Assembly: GCA_023390155.1 (NCBI GenBank)
Contig: JAEWDJ010000218.1
Location: forward strand, 1 to 20,209
DNA length: 20,209 nucleotides
From: Actinomycetes bacterium
GTDB taxonomy: Bacteria; Actinomycetota; Actinomycetes; Actinomycetales; Microbacteriaceae
Reading direction: 5' to 3'
The translations under genes and the position numbers were made by a program. Positions 1 to 8,591 of this stretch are shown piece after piece (the stretch's first letter is position 1; every line of letters begins with the position of its first letter). The notes under the pieces were generated by a model. The model was not told where the DNA came from and ran no database searches. It worked only from the letters and a program-made list of their open reading frames with translations.

Positions 1-436
1 GCGCGCGCTCGCCGCGATGCGGGAGTTCACCGGCCGCGCGAGCCGCACCGAGCTCGACCGCTGGTGGGCCGCGATCGAGGCCGGCCGCACCACCGACGAC
101 CTGCCGGTGCTCCGCGGCAACGGCGACAGCCTGCCGCCGCCGCGCGCCTGGTCCGACCGCAATCCGGAGGCCGACGCCCGATTGAAGGCGGCGCGGGCCG
201 CGCTGACGACCCTCTCCGAGGAGCACAGCATCCCCCTCGAGAACCTCCTGACCCCCGAGACACTGCGCCGCGTGGCCTGGACGCCGCCGGCCGAGGTCAC
301 GGACGCGACGATCGCGGAGGCCCTCGCGTCGCACGGCGCTCGACCCTGGCAGATTGAGGCAACCTCACAGGTGATCGCCCGCGCGTTTGTGGAAAGCACC
401 CAAACGTCCGACGAGTCGTCCGACGCCGATTCGTAG
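1..436 (+). CDS. rnd: Ribonuclease D, C-terminal part (5' end outside window)
   Basis: Only the last 144 or so residues are present; the reading frame is open from base 2 and ends with TAG at 434-436. Ribonuclease D is a 3'-5' exoribonuclease of the DEDD superfamily that trims stable RNAs in the cytoplasm. The exonuclease core lies to the left of the window. What is visible fits an HRDC-type nucleic-acid-binding region: a helical stretch around RLKAARAALTTLSEEHSIPLENLLTPETLRR (motif read in two pieces: the helix RLKAARAALTTL, then SIPLENLLTPETLRRVAW), followed by a short Ser/Asp-rich tail. A Pro-rich linker, LPPPRAWSDRNPEAD, separates it from the preceding helices. The downstream neighbour is fadA, 72 nt away. 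The name rests on the C-terminal pattern alone, so another HRDC protein is possible but less likely. Confidence 0.75.
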   Translation, partial: RALAAMREFTGRASRTELDRWWAAIEAGRTTDDLPVLRGNGDSLPPPRAWSDRNPEADARLKAARAALTTLSEEHSIPLENLLTPETLRRVAWTPPAEVTDATIAEALASHGARPWQIEATSQVIARAFVESTQTSDESSDADS

Positions 437-470
437 AAAGAATCAAACGATTCCCGTCGCCGCAGACGGC

Positions 471-508
471 CTCCCTAGGATCGTCACGGACCTGATTTGG
501 GAGGCATT
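471..508 (+). promoter_or_regulatory. Possible fadAB promoter and ribosome binding site
   Basis: TAGGAT at 476-481 fits the TAnnnT pattern of an actinobacterial -10 element; no good -35 is visible. A Shine-Dalgarno sequence, GGGAGG (499-504), lies 4 nt before GTG at 509. It decides the fadA start against the in-frame TTG at 497, which overlaps the ribosome binding site. The ribosome binding site is well supported and the promoter is tentative. Confidence 0.4.
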
Positions 509-1717
509 GTGGCCGAAAGAAACGATGTCGTGTTCGTCGACGGAGTCCGGACTCCGTTCGGGCGGGCCGGCGAAAAAGGGCAGTACTGGAACACCCGGGC
601 GGACGACCTCGTCGTCAAGGCGATCATCGGCCTGCTCGAGCGCAATCCGAACGTGCCCAAGGACCGCATCGACGACGTGGCGATCGCCGCGACGACGCAG
701 CAGGGCGATCAGGGTCTGACCCTCGGCCGCACCGCCGCGCTGCTCGCCGGACTGCCGAAGTCCGTCCCCGGGTTCGCGATCGACCGGATGTGCGCCGGCG
801 CGATGACGAGCGTCACCACCCTCGGCTCCGGCATCGGGTTCGGCGCCTACGACCTCGCCATCGCGGGCGGTGTCGAGCACATGGGCCGCCACCCGATGGG
901 CTTCGGCGCCGACCCGAACCCCCGCTTCCTCTCCGAGAAGATGGTCGCGGAGGACGCGCTCAACATGGGCATGACGGCCGAGCGCATCCACGACCGCTTC
1001 CCGGCGCTCACCAAGGAGCGCTCCGACCGCTTCGCGATGCGCAGCCAGCAGAAGACCGCCGCCGCGTACGAGGCGGGCAAGCTCCAGCCGGACCTCGTGC
1101 CGGTCGCCATCCGCTCGGAGGCGGGCTGGGGCCTCGCCACGCGCGACGAGGGCATGCGGCCCGAGACGACGATGGAGGGGCTCGCGACCCTCAAGACGCC
1201 GTTCCGTCCCCACGGCCGCGTCTCCGCCGGCAACTCCTCCCCCCTCACGGACGGCGCGACCGCCAGCCTCCTGGCGTCGTCGGACGCGGTCAAGGAGTTC
1301 GGCCTCACCCCGAAGATGCGCATGGTGAGCTTCGCCTTCGCCGGCGTCGAGCCCGAGATCATGGGCATCGGCCCGGTCCCCTCGACCGAGAAGGCGCTCC
1401 GCAAGGCGGGCCTCACGATCGACGACATCGGCCTGTTCGAGCTCAACGAGGCGTTCGCCATCCAGGTGCTCTCGTTCCTCGACCACTTCGGGATCGACGA
1501 CGACGACCCCCGGGTCAACAAGTGGGGCGGCGCGATCGCGATCGGCCACCCGCTGGCCGCCAGCGGTGTGCGCCTGATGATCCAGCTCGCCCGCCAGTTC
1601 GAGGAGCACCCGGAGGTGCGCTACGGCGCCACCGCGATGTGCGTGGGCCTCGGCCAGGGCGGCACCGTGATCTGGGAGAACCCGAACTTCGACAAGCGCG
1701 CCGCGCGGAAGGCCTGA
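509..1717 (+). CDS. fadA: Acetyl-CoA C-acyltransferase (3-ketoacyl-CoA thiolase)
   Basis: This 402-residue protein is a typical thiolase in length. It cleaves 3-ketoacyl-CoA with CoA to acetyl-CoA and a shortened acyl-CoA, the last step of beta-oxidation, and would act in the cytoplasm as partner of the fadB product encoded 7 nt downstream. All three catalytic residues are visible: nucleophilic Cys95 in DRMCAGAM, His347 in AIGHPLAASG, and Cys378 in AMCVGLGQGG. The NEAFA motif that precedes the C-terminal domain is also present. The N-terminus (DVVFVDGVRTPFGR) is the standard thiolase start. GTG at 509 is chosen because GGGAGG precedes it and because its product begins just ahead of the conserved strand. 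The pairing with a fused hydratase/dehydrogenase argues for a degradative thiolase rather than a biosynthetic acetoacetyl-CoA thiolase; chain-length preference cannot be read from sequence. Confidence 0.93.
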   Translation: MAERNDVVFVDGVRTPFGRAGEKGQYWNTRADDLVVKAIIGLLERNPNVPKDRIDDVAIAATTQQGDQGLTLGRTAALLAGLPKSVPGFAIDRMCAGAMTSVTTLGSGIGFGAYDLAIAGGVEHMGRHPMGFGADPNPRFLSEKMVAEDALNMGMTAERIHDRFPALTKERSDRFAMRSQQKTAAAYEAGKLQPDLVPVAIRSEAGWGLATRDEGMRPETTMEGLATLKTPFRPHGRVSAGNSSPLTDGATASLLASSDAVKEFGLTPKMRMVSFAFAGVEPEIMGIGPVPSTEKALRKAGLTIDDIGLFELNEAFAIQVLSFLDHFGIDDDDPRVNKWGGAIAIGHPLAASGVRLMIQLARQFEEHPEVRYGATAMCVGLGQGGTVIWENPNFDKRAARKA

Positions 1718-1724
1718 GGCGAAC

Positions 1725-3863
1725 GTGACCGACTACAGCAAGATCGACTTCACCCCGCTCGTCTCCCTCACCGACGACGAGGTCGTGACCCACTCGTTCG
1801 TGAAGGACGTGCCGCTCCCGAGCGGCAAGACACTGGCGCTGGTCACCCTCGACAACGGACGCGACCACACCCGGCCGAACACGATGGGCCCGGCCACGCT
1901 GCTCGAGCTCGGGAAGACCTTCGACGAGCTGACCGAGCGCGCCGCCCGCGGCGAGATCGACGCGGTCGCCGTCACCGGCAAGCCGTTCATCCTGGCGGCG
2001 GGCGCCGACCTCAGCCGCGTGGGCGACATCCCGAGCGTCGAGGTCGCGAAGCTCCTGCCGCAGCTGGGGCACTACGTCCTCGGCAAGCAGGCGACCTTCG
2101 GCGTGCCGTCGTTCGTGTTCACCAACGGGCTCGCGCTCGGCGGCGGCGTGGAGATCGGCCTCAACGCCGACTACCGCACCATCGACCGCAACGCCGCCGC
2201 GTTCGCGCTGCCCGAGGTCTTCCTCGGGCTCATCCCCGGCTGGGGAGGCGCGACCATCCTCCCGAACCTGATCGGCATCGAGAACGCCCTCAAGGTGATC
2301 ATCGAGAACCCGCTCAAGCAGAACCGGATGCTGAAGCCGCAGGAGGTCTTCGACCTCGGCATCGCCGACGCGATCTTCGACTCGGCGAACTTCTTGGAGG
2401 ACTCGCTGCTGTGGGCCGACAAGGTTCTCACCGGGCAGGTGCAGGTGAAGCGCCCGAACGCGCCGGGCAAGGTCGAGCGGATGGTCAAGTGGGACGCCGC
2501 CATCGGCATCGCCCGCAAGATGCTGGAGAGCCGCATCGGCACCGTCCCGAAGTCGCCCTACAAGGCGCTCGACCTGCTCAAGGCCGCCAAGTCCAATGAC
2601 CGTGCGGCCGGCTTCGAGCTGGAGGACGACGCCCTCGCCGAGCTCATCTCGGGCGATCAGTTCCAGGCCAGCATCTACGCCTTCAACCTGGTGCAGAAGC
2701 GGGCCAAGCGCCCGGCCGGCGCCCCGGACCGCAAGCTCGCGAAGAAGGTCACCAAGATCGGCGTCATCGGCGCCGGCTACATGGCCAGCCAGTTCGCGCT
2801 GCTCTTCGTGCGCCGCCTGCGCGTGCCGGTGGTCATCACCGACCTCGACCAGGCGCACGTGGACAAGGGCGTGGCGTACATCCACGACGAGATCGGCAAG
2901 CTGCAGGAGAAGGGCCGCATCTCCCCCGACGAGGCGAACCGCCTGCGCGCCCTGGTCACCGGCACGACCGACAAGGCCGACTTCGCGGACTGCGACTGGG
3001 TCATCGAGGCCGTGTTCGAAGAGCTGACGGTCAAGCAGAACGTCTTCGAGGAGGTCGAGCAGTACCTCTCCGACGAGGCCGTCATCGCCACGAACACGTC
3101 GTCGCTCTCGGTGGAGCAGATCGGCGCGAAGCTGAAGCACCCGGAGCGCCTGGTCGGCTTCCACTTCTTCACGCCCGTCGCCGTCATGCCGCTGATCGAG
3201 GTCGTGAAGACCCCGCACACGGACGAGGCGACCCTCTCGACCGCGATGGTGACGGCGGCCGCGCTCAAGAAGAACGCGGTCATCACCGCCGACACCCCCG
3301 GCTTCGTGGTGAACCGCGTGCTGGCCAAGGTGCTCGGCGAGGCCATGCACGCGGTCGACGACGGCACGCCGTTCGAGACGGTCGACGAGGCGTTCGCGCC
3401 GCTCGGCCTCCCGATGGCACCGTCCGCCCTGCTCGACCTGGTCGGGCTGAAGGTCGGCGCGCACGTGCTCGACACACATCACGCGGCCTTCCCCGAGCGC
3501 TTCTACCGCAGCGAGAACCTCCACAAGCTGGCCGAGTACGGCACGCTCCTGGAGAAGGACGCCAAGGGCAAGATCAAGGGCCTCGACAAGGGCGCGGCCA
3601 AGATCATCGCCGGCGGCAAGAACCCGTGGAGCAAGGACGAGATCCTCCGCCGCCTGGAGGACGGCCTGGCCGACGAGATCCACCGCATGCTGGTCGACGA
3701 CCACGTGGTCGAGGCGCCGGAGGACATCGATCTCTGCATGATCCTCGGCGCCGGCTTCCCGTTCCAGATGGGCGGCATCACGCCGTACCTCGACCGGGTG
3801 GGCGCCTCGGAACGCGTCTTCGGCGACACCTTCCAGCACCCGCCGGTGAAGGGCGTCGCGTAA
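1725..3863 (+). CDS. fadB: Bifunctional enoyl-CoA hydratase / 3-hydroxyacyl-CoA dehydrogenase
   Basis: The 712-residue product fuses the two middle steps of beta-oxidation: hydration of 2-enoyl-CoA, then NAD-dependent oxidation to 3-ketoacyl-CoA, which FadA cleaves. Residues 1 to about 310 are a crotonase-fold hydratase with the oxyanion-hole segment GLALGGGVEIG. Glu143 and Glu164 (ALPEVFLGLIPGWGG) match the two catalytic glutamates of FadB. The dehydrogenase begins with the Rossmann motif GAGYMA at 349-354, where the family more often has GAGxMG. It continues with ATNTSSLSV, GFHFFTPV (catalytic His480) and DTPGFVVNRVL, then C-terminal dehydrogenase repeats. GTG at 1725 follows a GAGGCGA ribosome binding site that overlaps the end of fadA, so the two are translated from one mRNA. 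The length matches FadB/FadJ proteins, and no frameshift is seen. The symbol fadB is used for the family, not for proven orthology with the E. coli gene. Confidence 0.94.
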   Translation: MTDYSKIDFTPLVSLTDDEVVTHSFVKDVPLPSGKTLALVTLDNGRDHTRPNTMGPATLLELGKTFDELTERAARGEIDAVAVTGKPFILAAGADLSRVGDIPSVEVAKLLPQLGHYVLGKQATFGVPSFVFTNGLALGGGVEIGLNADYRTIDRNAAAFALPEVFLGLIPGWGGATILPNLIGIENALKVIIENPLKQNRMLKPQEVFDLGIADAIFDSANFLEDSLLWADKVLTGQVQVKRPNAPGKVERMVKWDAAIGIARKMLESRIGTVPKSPYKALDLLKAAKSNDRAAGFELEDDALAELISGDQFQASIYAFNLVQKRAKRPAGAPDRKLAKKVTKIGVIGAGYMASQFALLFVRRLRVPVVITDLDQAHVDKGVAYIHDEIGKLQEKGRISPDEANRLRALVTGTTDKADFADCDWVIEAVFEELTVKQNVFEEVEQYLSDEAVIATNTSSLSVEQIGAKLKHPERLVGFHFFTPVAVMPLIEVVKTPHTDEATLSTAMVTAAALKKNAVITADTPGFVVNRVLAKVLGEAMHAVDDGTPFETVDEAFAPLGLPMAPSALLDLVGLKVGAHVLDTHHAAFPERFYRSENLHKLAEYGTLLEKDAKGKIKGLDKGAAKIIAGGKNPWSKDEILRRLEDGLADEIHRMLVDDHVVEAPEDIDLCMILGAGFPFQMGGITPYLDRVGASERVFGDTFQHPPVKGVA

Positions 3864-3884
3864 CGCGCGACACCCCTCCCGGAC

Positions 3885-3918
3885 ACGAACGCCCCGCTCG
3901 CCCGAGCGGGGCGTTCGT
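3885..3918. terminator. Bidirectional hairpin between fadB and the TetR gene
   Basis: A perfect 16-bp inverted repeat: ACGAACGCCCCGCTCG (3885-3900), two loop bases, then its exact complement at 3903-3918. It lies between convergent genes, 21 nt after the fadB stop, and its last base is the first base (on +) of the TetR gene's TGA stop. GTTCGT/ACGAAC ends give only short U-runs, so termination would rest mainly on the very stable GC stem, as is common in actinobacteria. Confidence 0.85.
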
Positions 3919-4517
3919 CATATCAGCACGAGGTCGAGGTAGGCCTGCAGGGCGGCCGCGGCATCGATCGCGTCCGGCGCGTACAACCACTGCAGCTGGA
4001 TGCCCTCCCAGAGCGCGATGACCGACGCCGCGGCGAGTGCCGGCTCCACTCCGGCGCGCAGCCGGCCCTGGTCGCGCAGGAGCTCGAAGGCGCGGGTGTA
4101 GTCCGCGCGGATGTCGCTGTAGCGGCCCGCGAAGTAGTCCCGGCCGGGGTGGTCGTCGGTGATCCCCTCGGCCGAGAGCACGCTGTAGAGGGCGATGAGG
4201 CCGGGGACGCGCTCGTTGGTCCTGGCGCGGTCGACGATGCTGTCGGGGAACGGGACGGCGGGGTTCAGCGACGCGGCATCGAGGGCACCGCCGAGCTCGT
4301 CACGCCGGGCGAGCACCGCGAGCAGGAGCTCCTCCTTGTCGGCGAAGTGGTGCTGGAGGCTGCTGAGCCCGATGCCGGCGGCGGCGGCGATCTCGCGGAG
4401 CGAGCTGCCGTGGTAGCCGCGGGTGGCGAAGACGCGGTAGGCCTCGTCCACGATCTGTGCGCGGCGGGCGGCGGTCTTGGCGTAGGGACCGCGGCGACCG
4501 TCGGTCGGCTCGGGCAT
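3918..4517 (-). CDS. TetR-family transcriptional regulator
   Basis: A 199-residue one-component repressor of the TetR family. The N-terminal DNA-binding domain is clear: helix AQIVDEAYRVFATRGYHGSS, then the helix-turn-helix LREIAAAAGIGLSSLQHHF at about 40-58, followed by the usual DKEELLLAVL helix. The remaining 130 or so residues form the helical ligand-binding/dimer domain, too variable to predict a ligand. ATG at 4517 follows a GAGGAG ribosome binding site (4522-4527 on +) with 4-nt spacing. The gene is divergent from lacZ across 78 nt, the classic layout for a repressor that controls itself and its neighbour, so a role in beta-galactoside use is inferred. It could equally respond to an acyl-CoA and control the convergent fadAB, since actinobacterial TetR proteins often do so; sequence alone does not separate these. 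Confidence 0.9.
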   Translation of the reverse strand: MPEPTDGRRGPYAKTAARRAQIVDEAYRVFATRGYHGSSLREIAAAAGIGLSSLQHHFADKEELLLAVLARRDELGGALDAASLNPAVPFPDSIVDRARTNERVPGLIALYSVLSAEGITDDHPGRDYFAGRYSDIRADYTRAFELLRDQGRLRAGVEPALAAASVIALWEGIQLQWLYAPDAIDAAAALQAYLDLVLI

Positions 4518-4595
4518 GGCGCTCCTCGGAATTAGGTCACGTGCACTATTTTCAGCTACCGTCGATGCTAGTCCACACCGAAGGAGCCGCGACCC
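4518..4595. promoter_or_regulatory. Divergent TetR/lacZ control region
   Basis: These 78 nt must hold both promoters. The region is AT-richer than its surroundings. Imperfect inverted arms GTGCACTA (4541-4548) and TAGTCCAC (4569-4576) match at 7 of 8 positions across a 20-nt spacer and could be part of an operator. AATAGT on the - strand (4545-4550) is a possible -10 for the regulator gene. For lacZ, GATGCT (4564-4569) is a weak candidate. AAGGAG at 4581-4586 is a good lacZ ribosome binding site, 9 nt before GTG. The promoter and operator assignments are tentative. Confidence 0.35.
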
Positions 4596-7559
4596 GTGCT
4601 GAGCCCGTCCTATCTCGCCGACACCGCGCCCGGGCGCGGCCCGCGCCGAGCGCCCCGATCCTGGCTGCGCAGCGACGCGCCGACGCTCTCGCTGAACGGC
4701 GACTGGCGGTTCCGGCTCTCACCCACCGCCGCCCTTGCCGATGACGTCGCGGATCCGGGCTTCGACGACAGCGGCTGGGACCTCCTCCCCGTCCCCGCGC
4801 ACTGGGTGCTCGAGGGCGACGGCGCCTACGGCCGCCCGATCTACACGAACGTGCAGTATCCGTTCCCCCTCGACCCGCCGCACGTGCCGGACGAGAACCC
4901 GACCGGCGACTACCGCCGCGCCTTCACGCTCCCCGAGGGCTGGCCCGCGGACGCAGAGCTGGCGCTGCGGTTCGACGGCGTCGAGTCGATGTACCGGGTG
5001 TGGCTCAACGGCAGCGAGGTCGGCATCGGGACGGGCAGCCGCCTCGCCCAGGAGTTCGACGTGACGGCGCTCGTGCACCCGGGCGAGAACGTCCTCGCCG
5101 TGCGCGTGCACCAGTGGTCGGCCGCGAGCTACCTCGAGGACCAGGATCAGTGGTGGCTGCCCGGCATCTTCCGTGACGTCACCCTCGCAGCGCGACCGGT
5201 GGACGGTCTCGGCGACGTCTGGCTGCAGACCGGCTGGGCGGCGGGGAGCGGCTGGATCGAGCCCGAGATCGTCGCTGCCGAGGCGGCGTACCCCGTGCGG
5301 CTGAGCATCCCGGAGCTGGGCGTCGACACGGTCTGGACGCAGCCGGGCGAGGTCGCACGCGTGGAGGTCGGCGCCGTCGAGCCGTGGGCCGCGGAGACGC
5401 CGCGACTGTACGACGCGACCGTCTCGTCGACGGGAGAGACGGCGGAGCTGCGGGTCGGCTTCCGTTCCGTCGAGATCCGCGGCGACCGGTTCCTGGTCAA
5501 CGGCGAACGTGTGGTCTTTCACGGGATGAACCGGCACGAGGCGCATCCTCTGCGCGGCCGCGTCTTCGACGAGGAGCACGCCCGCGAGGATCTGGCGCGC
5601 ATGAAGCGGTTCAACGTCAACGCGATCCGCACCAGCCACTACCCGCCGCACCCGCGCCTCCTCGACCTGGCCGACGAGCTCGGGTTCTGGGTCATCCTGG
5701 AGTGCGACCTGGAGACGCACGGCTTCGAGCGCGCGGGCTGGGTGGGCAACCCCAGCGACGATCCGGCCTGGCGCGACGCCTATCTCGACCGGATCGAGCG
5801 GACCGTCGAGCGCGACAAGAACCACCCGAGCATCGTGCTGTGGTCGCTCGGCAACGAGTCGGGCACGGGCGCCAACCTGGCCGCCATGTCCGCCTGGGTG
5901 CACGCGCGCGACGCCGGCCGCCCGGTGCACTACGAGGGCGACTACACCGGCGCCTACACGGACGTGTACTCGCGCATGTACTCGACCGTGCCGGAGACGG
6001 AGCAGATCGGCACGGACGGCTCGACCTCACCCCTGCTCGGATGCACCCCCGCGCAGGGCGCGCGCCAGCGGACCAAGCCGTTCCTCCTCTGCGAGTACGC
6101 GCACGCCATGGGCAACGGCCCGGGAGCGCTCGACCAGTACGAGGCGCTCGTGGACGCGCACCCGCGCCTCCACGGTGGATTCGTGTGGGAGTGGCGGGAC
6201 CACGGCATCCTGAGCCGCACCGCCGACGGCACGCCGTTCTACGCGTACGGCGGCGACTTCGGCGAGGTCGTGCACGACGGCAACTTCGTGATGGACGGGA
6301 TGGTGCTGAGCGATGACACGCCCACGCCCGGCCTGCACGAGTTCGCCGCGGTCGTGGCCCCCGTCCGCTTCGCCTTCGACGGCACCGGCGTGACGATCGA
6401 GAACCGCCGTCACACCGCCTCCACGGCCGACCTGCGCTTCGCGTGGCGGGTGGAGCACGACGGTCGCTCGGTGGCGTCGGGGATCCTGGACGTGCCGGAG
6501 ATCGCAGCCGGCACGTCGGCGCGCGTGGCCCTGCCCGAGATCACCGCGACGGAGGGCGCCGAGACCTGGCTGACGGTGGAGGCCGCGCTCGCCTCGGCCA
6601 CCGCGTGGGCGCCGGAGGGCCACCTAATCGCCTCCGCTCAGCAGGACCGGACGCCCGCCGCGCCCGGGCGGACGGCACCTCCCGCGCCCCGCGTGACCGG
6701 CTGGCGCGACGCCGAGGGCACCCTATCCCTCGGCCCCGCGTCCTTCGAGGGCGGCCGGCTCGTGCGCCTCGCGGGTCGCCGCGTCGCCGGCCCCGTACTC
6801 GAGCTGTTCCGCGCCCCGACGGACAACGACGAGGGCGGCGCGTACAGCGACCCGGTCGGGAGCGACGAGAGCGTCCCCGGCGTCTCGAGCGCGTCCCTCT
6901 GGCGCGCGGAGGGTCTCGACCGCCTGGTCCATCGACTGGTCGCCGTGCAGGAGGCGCCGGGCGCCCTCCGCACGCTCACGCGCGTCTCCGCGGCCGACTC
7001 CGCGCGCTCGGTGAGCGTTGAGACCGTCTGGACGCTGGTCGACGACGAGCTCGAGCTGCGCGTCGAGATCGAGCCCTCCGCCGGCTGGCCGACCGTGCTG
7101 CCCCGCATCGGCGTGCGCTTCGACCTCCCGGACGGCGATGCACCGGTCGCGTCGGCCGAGTGGTTCGGCCTCGGGCCACGGGAGTCGTATCCCGACAGCA
7201 TCCGCGCCGCCCGCGTCGGACGCTACACGGCGATCGTCGACGAGCTCTCGGTGCCGTACGCACGACCGCAGGAGACGGGCCACCGTTCCGCGATGCGGGA
7301 GCTCGCTCTCGACGGCCTGTCCGTGCGCGCCCTCCCGGACTCGCGCGGGCGCCGTCCCGGATTCGTCCTGTCGCGCCACACGCCGCAGCAGATCGCCGCG
7401 GCGACGCACCCGCACGAGCTGCCGGATTCGACGGCGACCCACCTGTTCATCGACGCCGCCCAGCACGGCCTCGGCTCGCGCGCCTGCGGCCCGGACGTGT
7501 GGCCGGAGTTCTCCCTGCGGCCGGAGGCTCGCACGCTGCGCCTGCGCTTCGGCGCCTGA
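4596..7559 (+). CDS. lacZ: Beta-galactosidase, glycoside hydrolase family 2
   Basis: The 987-residue product has the full five-domain length of large LacZ-type enzymes (E. coli 1023). It hydrolyses terminal beta-galactosides such as lactose with retention of configuration, and no signal peptide is seen, so it is cytoplasmic. Domains in order: jelly-roll sugar-binding domain (LNGDWRFRLSP, YRRAFTLPEGW, DQWWLPGIFRDV), immunoglobulin-like domain, the TIM barrel starting near VVFHGMNRHEAHPLRG, and the C-terminal small-chain domain (APTDNDEGG, WFGLGPRESYPDS, RPQETGHRSAMREL, AQHGLGSRACGP). The acid/base Glu421 sits in SLGNESGTG and the nucleophile Glu500 in LCEYAHAMGNG. GTG at 4596 is chosen from AAGGAG at 4581-4586. 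No galactoside permease or other sugar gene is in the window, so uptake must be encoded elsewhere. The enzyme might prefer another beta-galactoside; the close match to LacZ motifs makes GH2 beta-galactosidase firm. Confidence 0.95.
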   Translation: MLSPSYLADTAPGRGPRRAPRSWLRSDAPTLSLNGDWRFRLSPTAALADDVADPGFDDSGWDLLPVPAHWVLEGDGAYGRPIYTNVQYPFPLDPPHVPDENPTGDYRRAFTLPEGWPADAELALRFDGVESMYRVWLNGSEVGIGTGSRLAQEFDVTALVHPGENVLAVRVHQWSAASYLEDQDQWWLPGIFRDVTLAARPVDGLGDVWLQTGWAAGSGWIEPEIVAAEAAYPVRLSIPELGVDTVWTQPGEVARVEVGAVEPWAAETPRLYDATVSSTGETAELRVGFRSVEIRGDRFLVNGERVVFHGMNRHEAHPLRGRVFDEEHAREDLARMKRFNVNAIRTSHYPPHPRLLDLADELGFWVILECDLETHGFERAGWVGNPSDDPAWRDAYLDRIERTVERDKNHPSIVLWSLGNESGTGANLAAMSAWVHARDAGRPVHYEGDYTGAYTDVYSRMYSTVPETEQIGTDGSTSPLLGCTPAQGARQRTKPFLLCEYAHAMGNGPGALDQYEALVDAHPRLHGGFVWEWRDHGILSRTADGTPFYAYGGDFGEVVHDGNFVMDGMVLSDDTPTPGLHEFAAVVAPVRFAFDGTGVTIENRRHTASTADLRFAWRVEHDGRSVASGILDVPEIAAGTSARVALPEITATEGAETWLTVEAALASATAWAPEGHLIASAQQDRTPAAPGRTAPPAPRVTGWRDAEGTLSLGPASFEGGRLVRLAGRRVAGPVLELFRAPTDNDEGGAYSDPVGSDESVPGVSSASLWRAEGLDRLVHRLVAVQEAPGALRTLTRVSAADSARSVSVETVWTLVDDELELRVEIEPSAGWPTVLPRIGVRFDLPDGDAPVASAEWFGLGPRESYPDSIRAARVGRYTAIVDELSVPYARPQETGHRSAMRELALDGLSVRALPDSRGRRPGFVLSRHTPQQIAAATHPHELPDSTATHLFIDAAQHGLGSRACGPDVWPEFSLRPEARTLRLRFGA

Positions 7560-7571
7560 CCCGGATCGGCA

Positions 7572-7603
7572 GGACGCCGCTTCCCGGTGAGGAAGCGGCG
7601 TCC
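7572..7603. terminator. Bidirectional terminator between lacZ and the aldo/keto reductase
   Basis: A perfect 13-bp stem, GGACGCCGCTTCC (7572-7584), loop CGGTGA, complement at 7591-7603. It sits 12 nt after the lacZ stop and 7 nt beyond the stop of the convergent reductase gene, so it can end both transcripts. No strong U-run follows on either strand. Confidence 0.8.
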
Positions 7604-7610
7604 CGTCGGA

Positions 7611-8591
7611 TCAGCGGTTGAGCGGCGTCATATCGGCGTAGCGGTCGCCGACGGGAGCGGCGACGGCGTCCAGGCGCTCGAGCTGCTCGGGGCTCAGCTG
7701 CACCTCCGTCGCCGCCACGTTCTGCTCCAGGTTCTCGACCCGGCGGGTGCCCGGGATCGGGACGATGTCGTCGCCCTTGGCGAGCAGCCAGGCCAGGGCC
7801 ACCTGTCCGGCGGTCGCGCCGACCTCCCGCGCGACCGCGTCCACCTGCTCGACGATGCGGATGTTCGCCTCCAGGTTGTCGCCCTCGAAGCGCGGGTTGA
7901 AGCGGCGGAAGTCGTCGGGCGAGAGCTCGTCGAGCGAGCGGATGCTGCCGGTCAGGAAGCCGCGGCCGAGCGGCGAGTAGGGCACGAAGCCGATGCCGAG
8001 CTCGCGGACCGTGGGCAGCACCTCCGCCTCGGGGTCGCGCGTCCAGAGCGAGTACTCGGTCTGGACGGCCGTGACCGGGTGCACGGCGTCGGCGCGGCGG
8101 ATCGTCTCCGGCGCGGCCTCCGAGAGACCGTAGTGGAGGATCTTGCCCTCCTCGATCAGCTCCTTCAGCGCGCCCACGGTCTCCTCGATCGGCGTGCCCG
8201 GATCCATCCGGTGCTGGTAGTAGAGGTCGATGCGGTCGGTGTTCAGCCGCTTGAGCGACCCCTCGACCGAGAGCCGCACGTTCTCCGCCGACCCGTCGAG
8301 GCCGCGCTCATCCTTCTGGCGGTGCAGGATGGTGCCGAACTTCGTGGCGATGACGACCTGGTCCCGCCGCCCGTCGGCGAAGGCGCGCGCCAGCAGCTCC
8401 TCGTTGGCGTAGGGGCCGTAGATCTCGGCGGTGTCGAAGAACGTCACGCCGAGGTCGATGGCGCGGTGCAGCGTCCGGATCGAGCCGGCGTCGTCCTCCC
8501 CCGCGCCGGTGTAGAACGCGGACATGCCCATGCAGCCGAGGCCCAGCTGCGAGACCTCGAGACGCTCGGTGCCCAGTGTGGTCTTCTTCAT
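7611..8591 (-). CDS. Aldo/keto reductase (AKR family)
   Basis: A 326-residue NADPH-dependent oxidoreductase with a TIM-barrel fold, expected to reduce aldehydes or ketones in the cytoplasm. The catalytic tetrad is complete: Asp53 and Tyr58 in FFDTAEIYG, Lys84 in IATKFGT, and His127 in DLYYQHRMDP. The C-terminal cofactor motif is also there (IPGTRRVENLEQN). The N-terminus (TERLEVSQLGLGCMGMS) and QHRMDP resemble the AKR13/YakC-type subgroup. ATG at 8591 overlaps the stop of the upstream MerR gene in the tetranucleotide ATGA, implying coupled translation. A longer frame opening as far as 9011 has no upstream support and overlaps the regulator, so it is rejected. Co-transcription with a MerR regulator suggests induction by a small toxic or reactive compound; the substrate is unknown. 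Confidence 0.92.
   Translation of the reverse strand: MKKTTLGTERLEVSQLGLGCMGMSAFYTGAGEDDAGSIRTLHRAIDLGVTFFDTAEIYGPYANEELLARAFADGRRDQVVIATKFGTILHRQKDERGLDGSAENVRLSVEGSLKRLNTDRIDLYYQHRMDPGTPIEETVGALKELIEEGKILHYGLSEAAPETIRRADAVHPVTAVQTEYSLWTRDPEAEVLPTVRELGIGFVPYSPLGRGFLTGSIRSLDELSPDDFRRFNPRFEGDNLEANIRIVEQVDAVAREVGATAGQVALAWLLAKGDDIVPIPGTRRVENLEQNVAATEVQLSPEQLERLDAVAAPVGDRYADMTPLNR

Noticed and set aside
440..453. GAATC-AAAC-GATTC as a terminator for rnd
   Set aside because: A 5-bp stem without a U-tract is too weak to call.
443..1609. A 388-codon antisense frame over fadA
   Set aside because: Shadow of fadA, whose catalytic motifs are complete; no domain or ribosome binding site.
1515..3839. 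A 774-codon antisense frame over fadB
   Set aside because: Shadow of fadB with biased Arg/Asp/Val composition and no motif.
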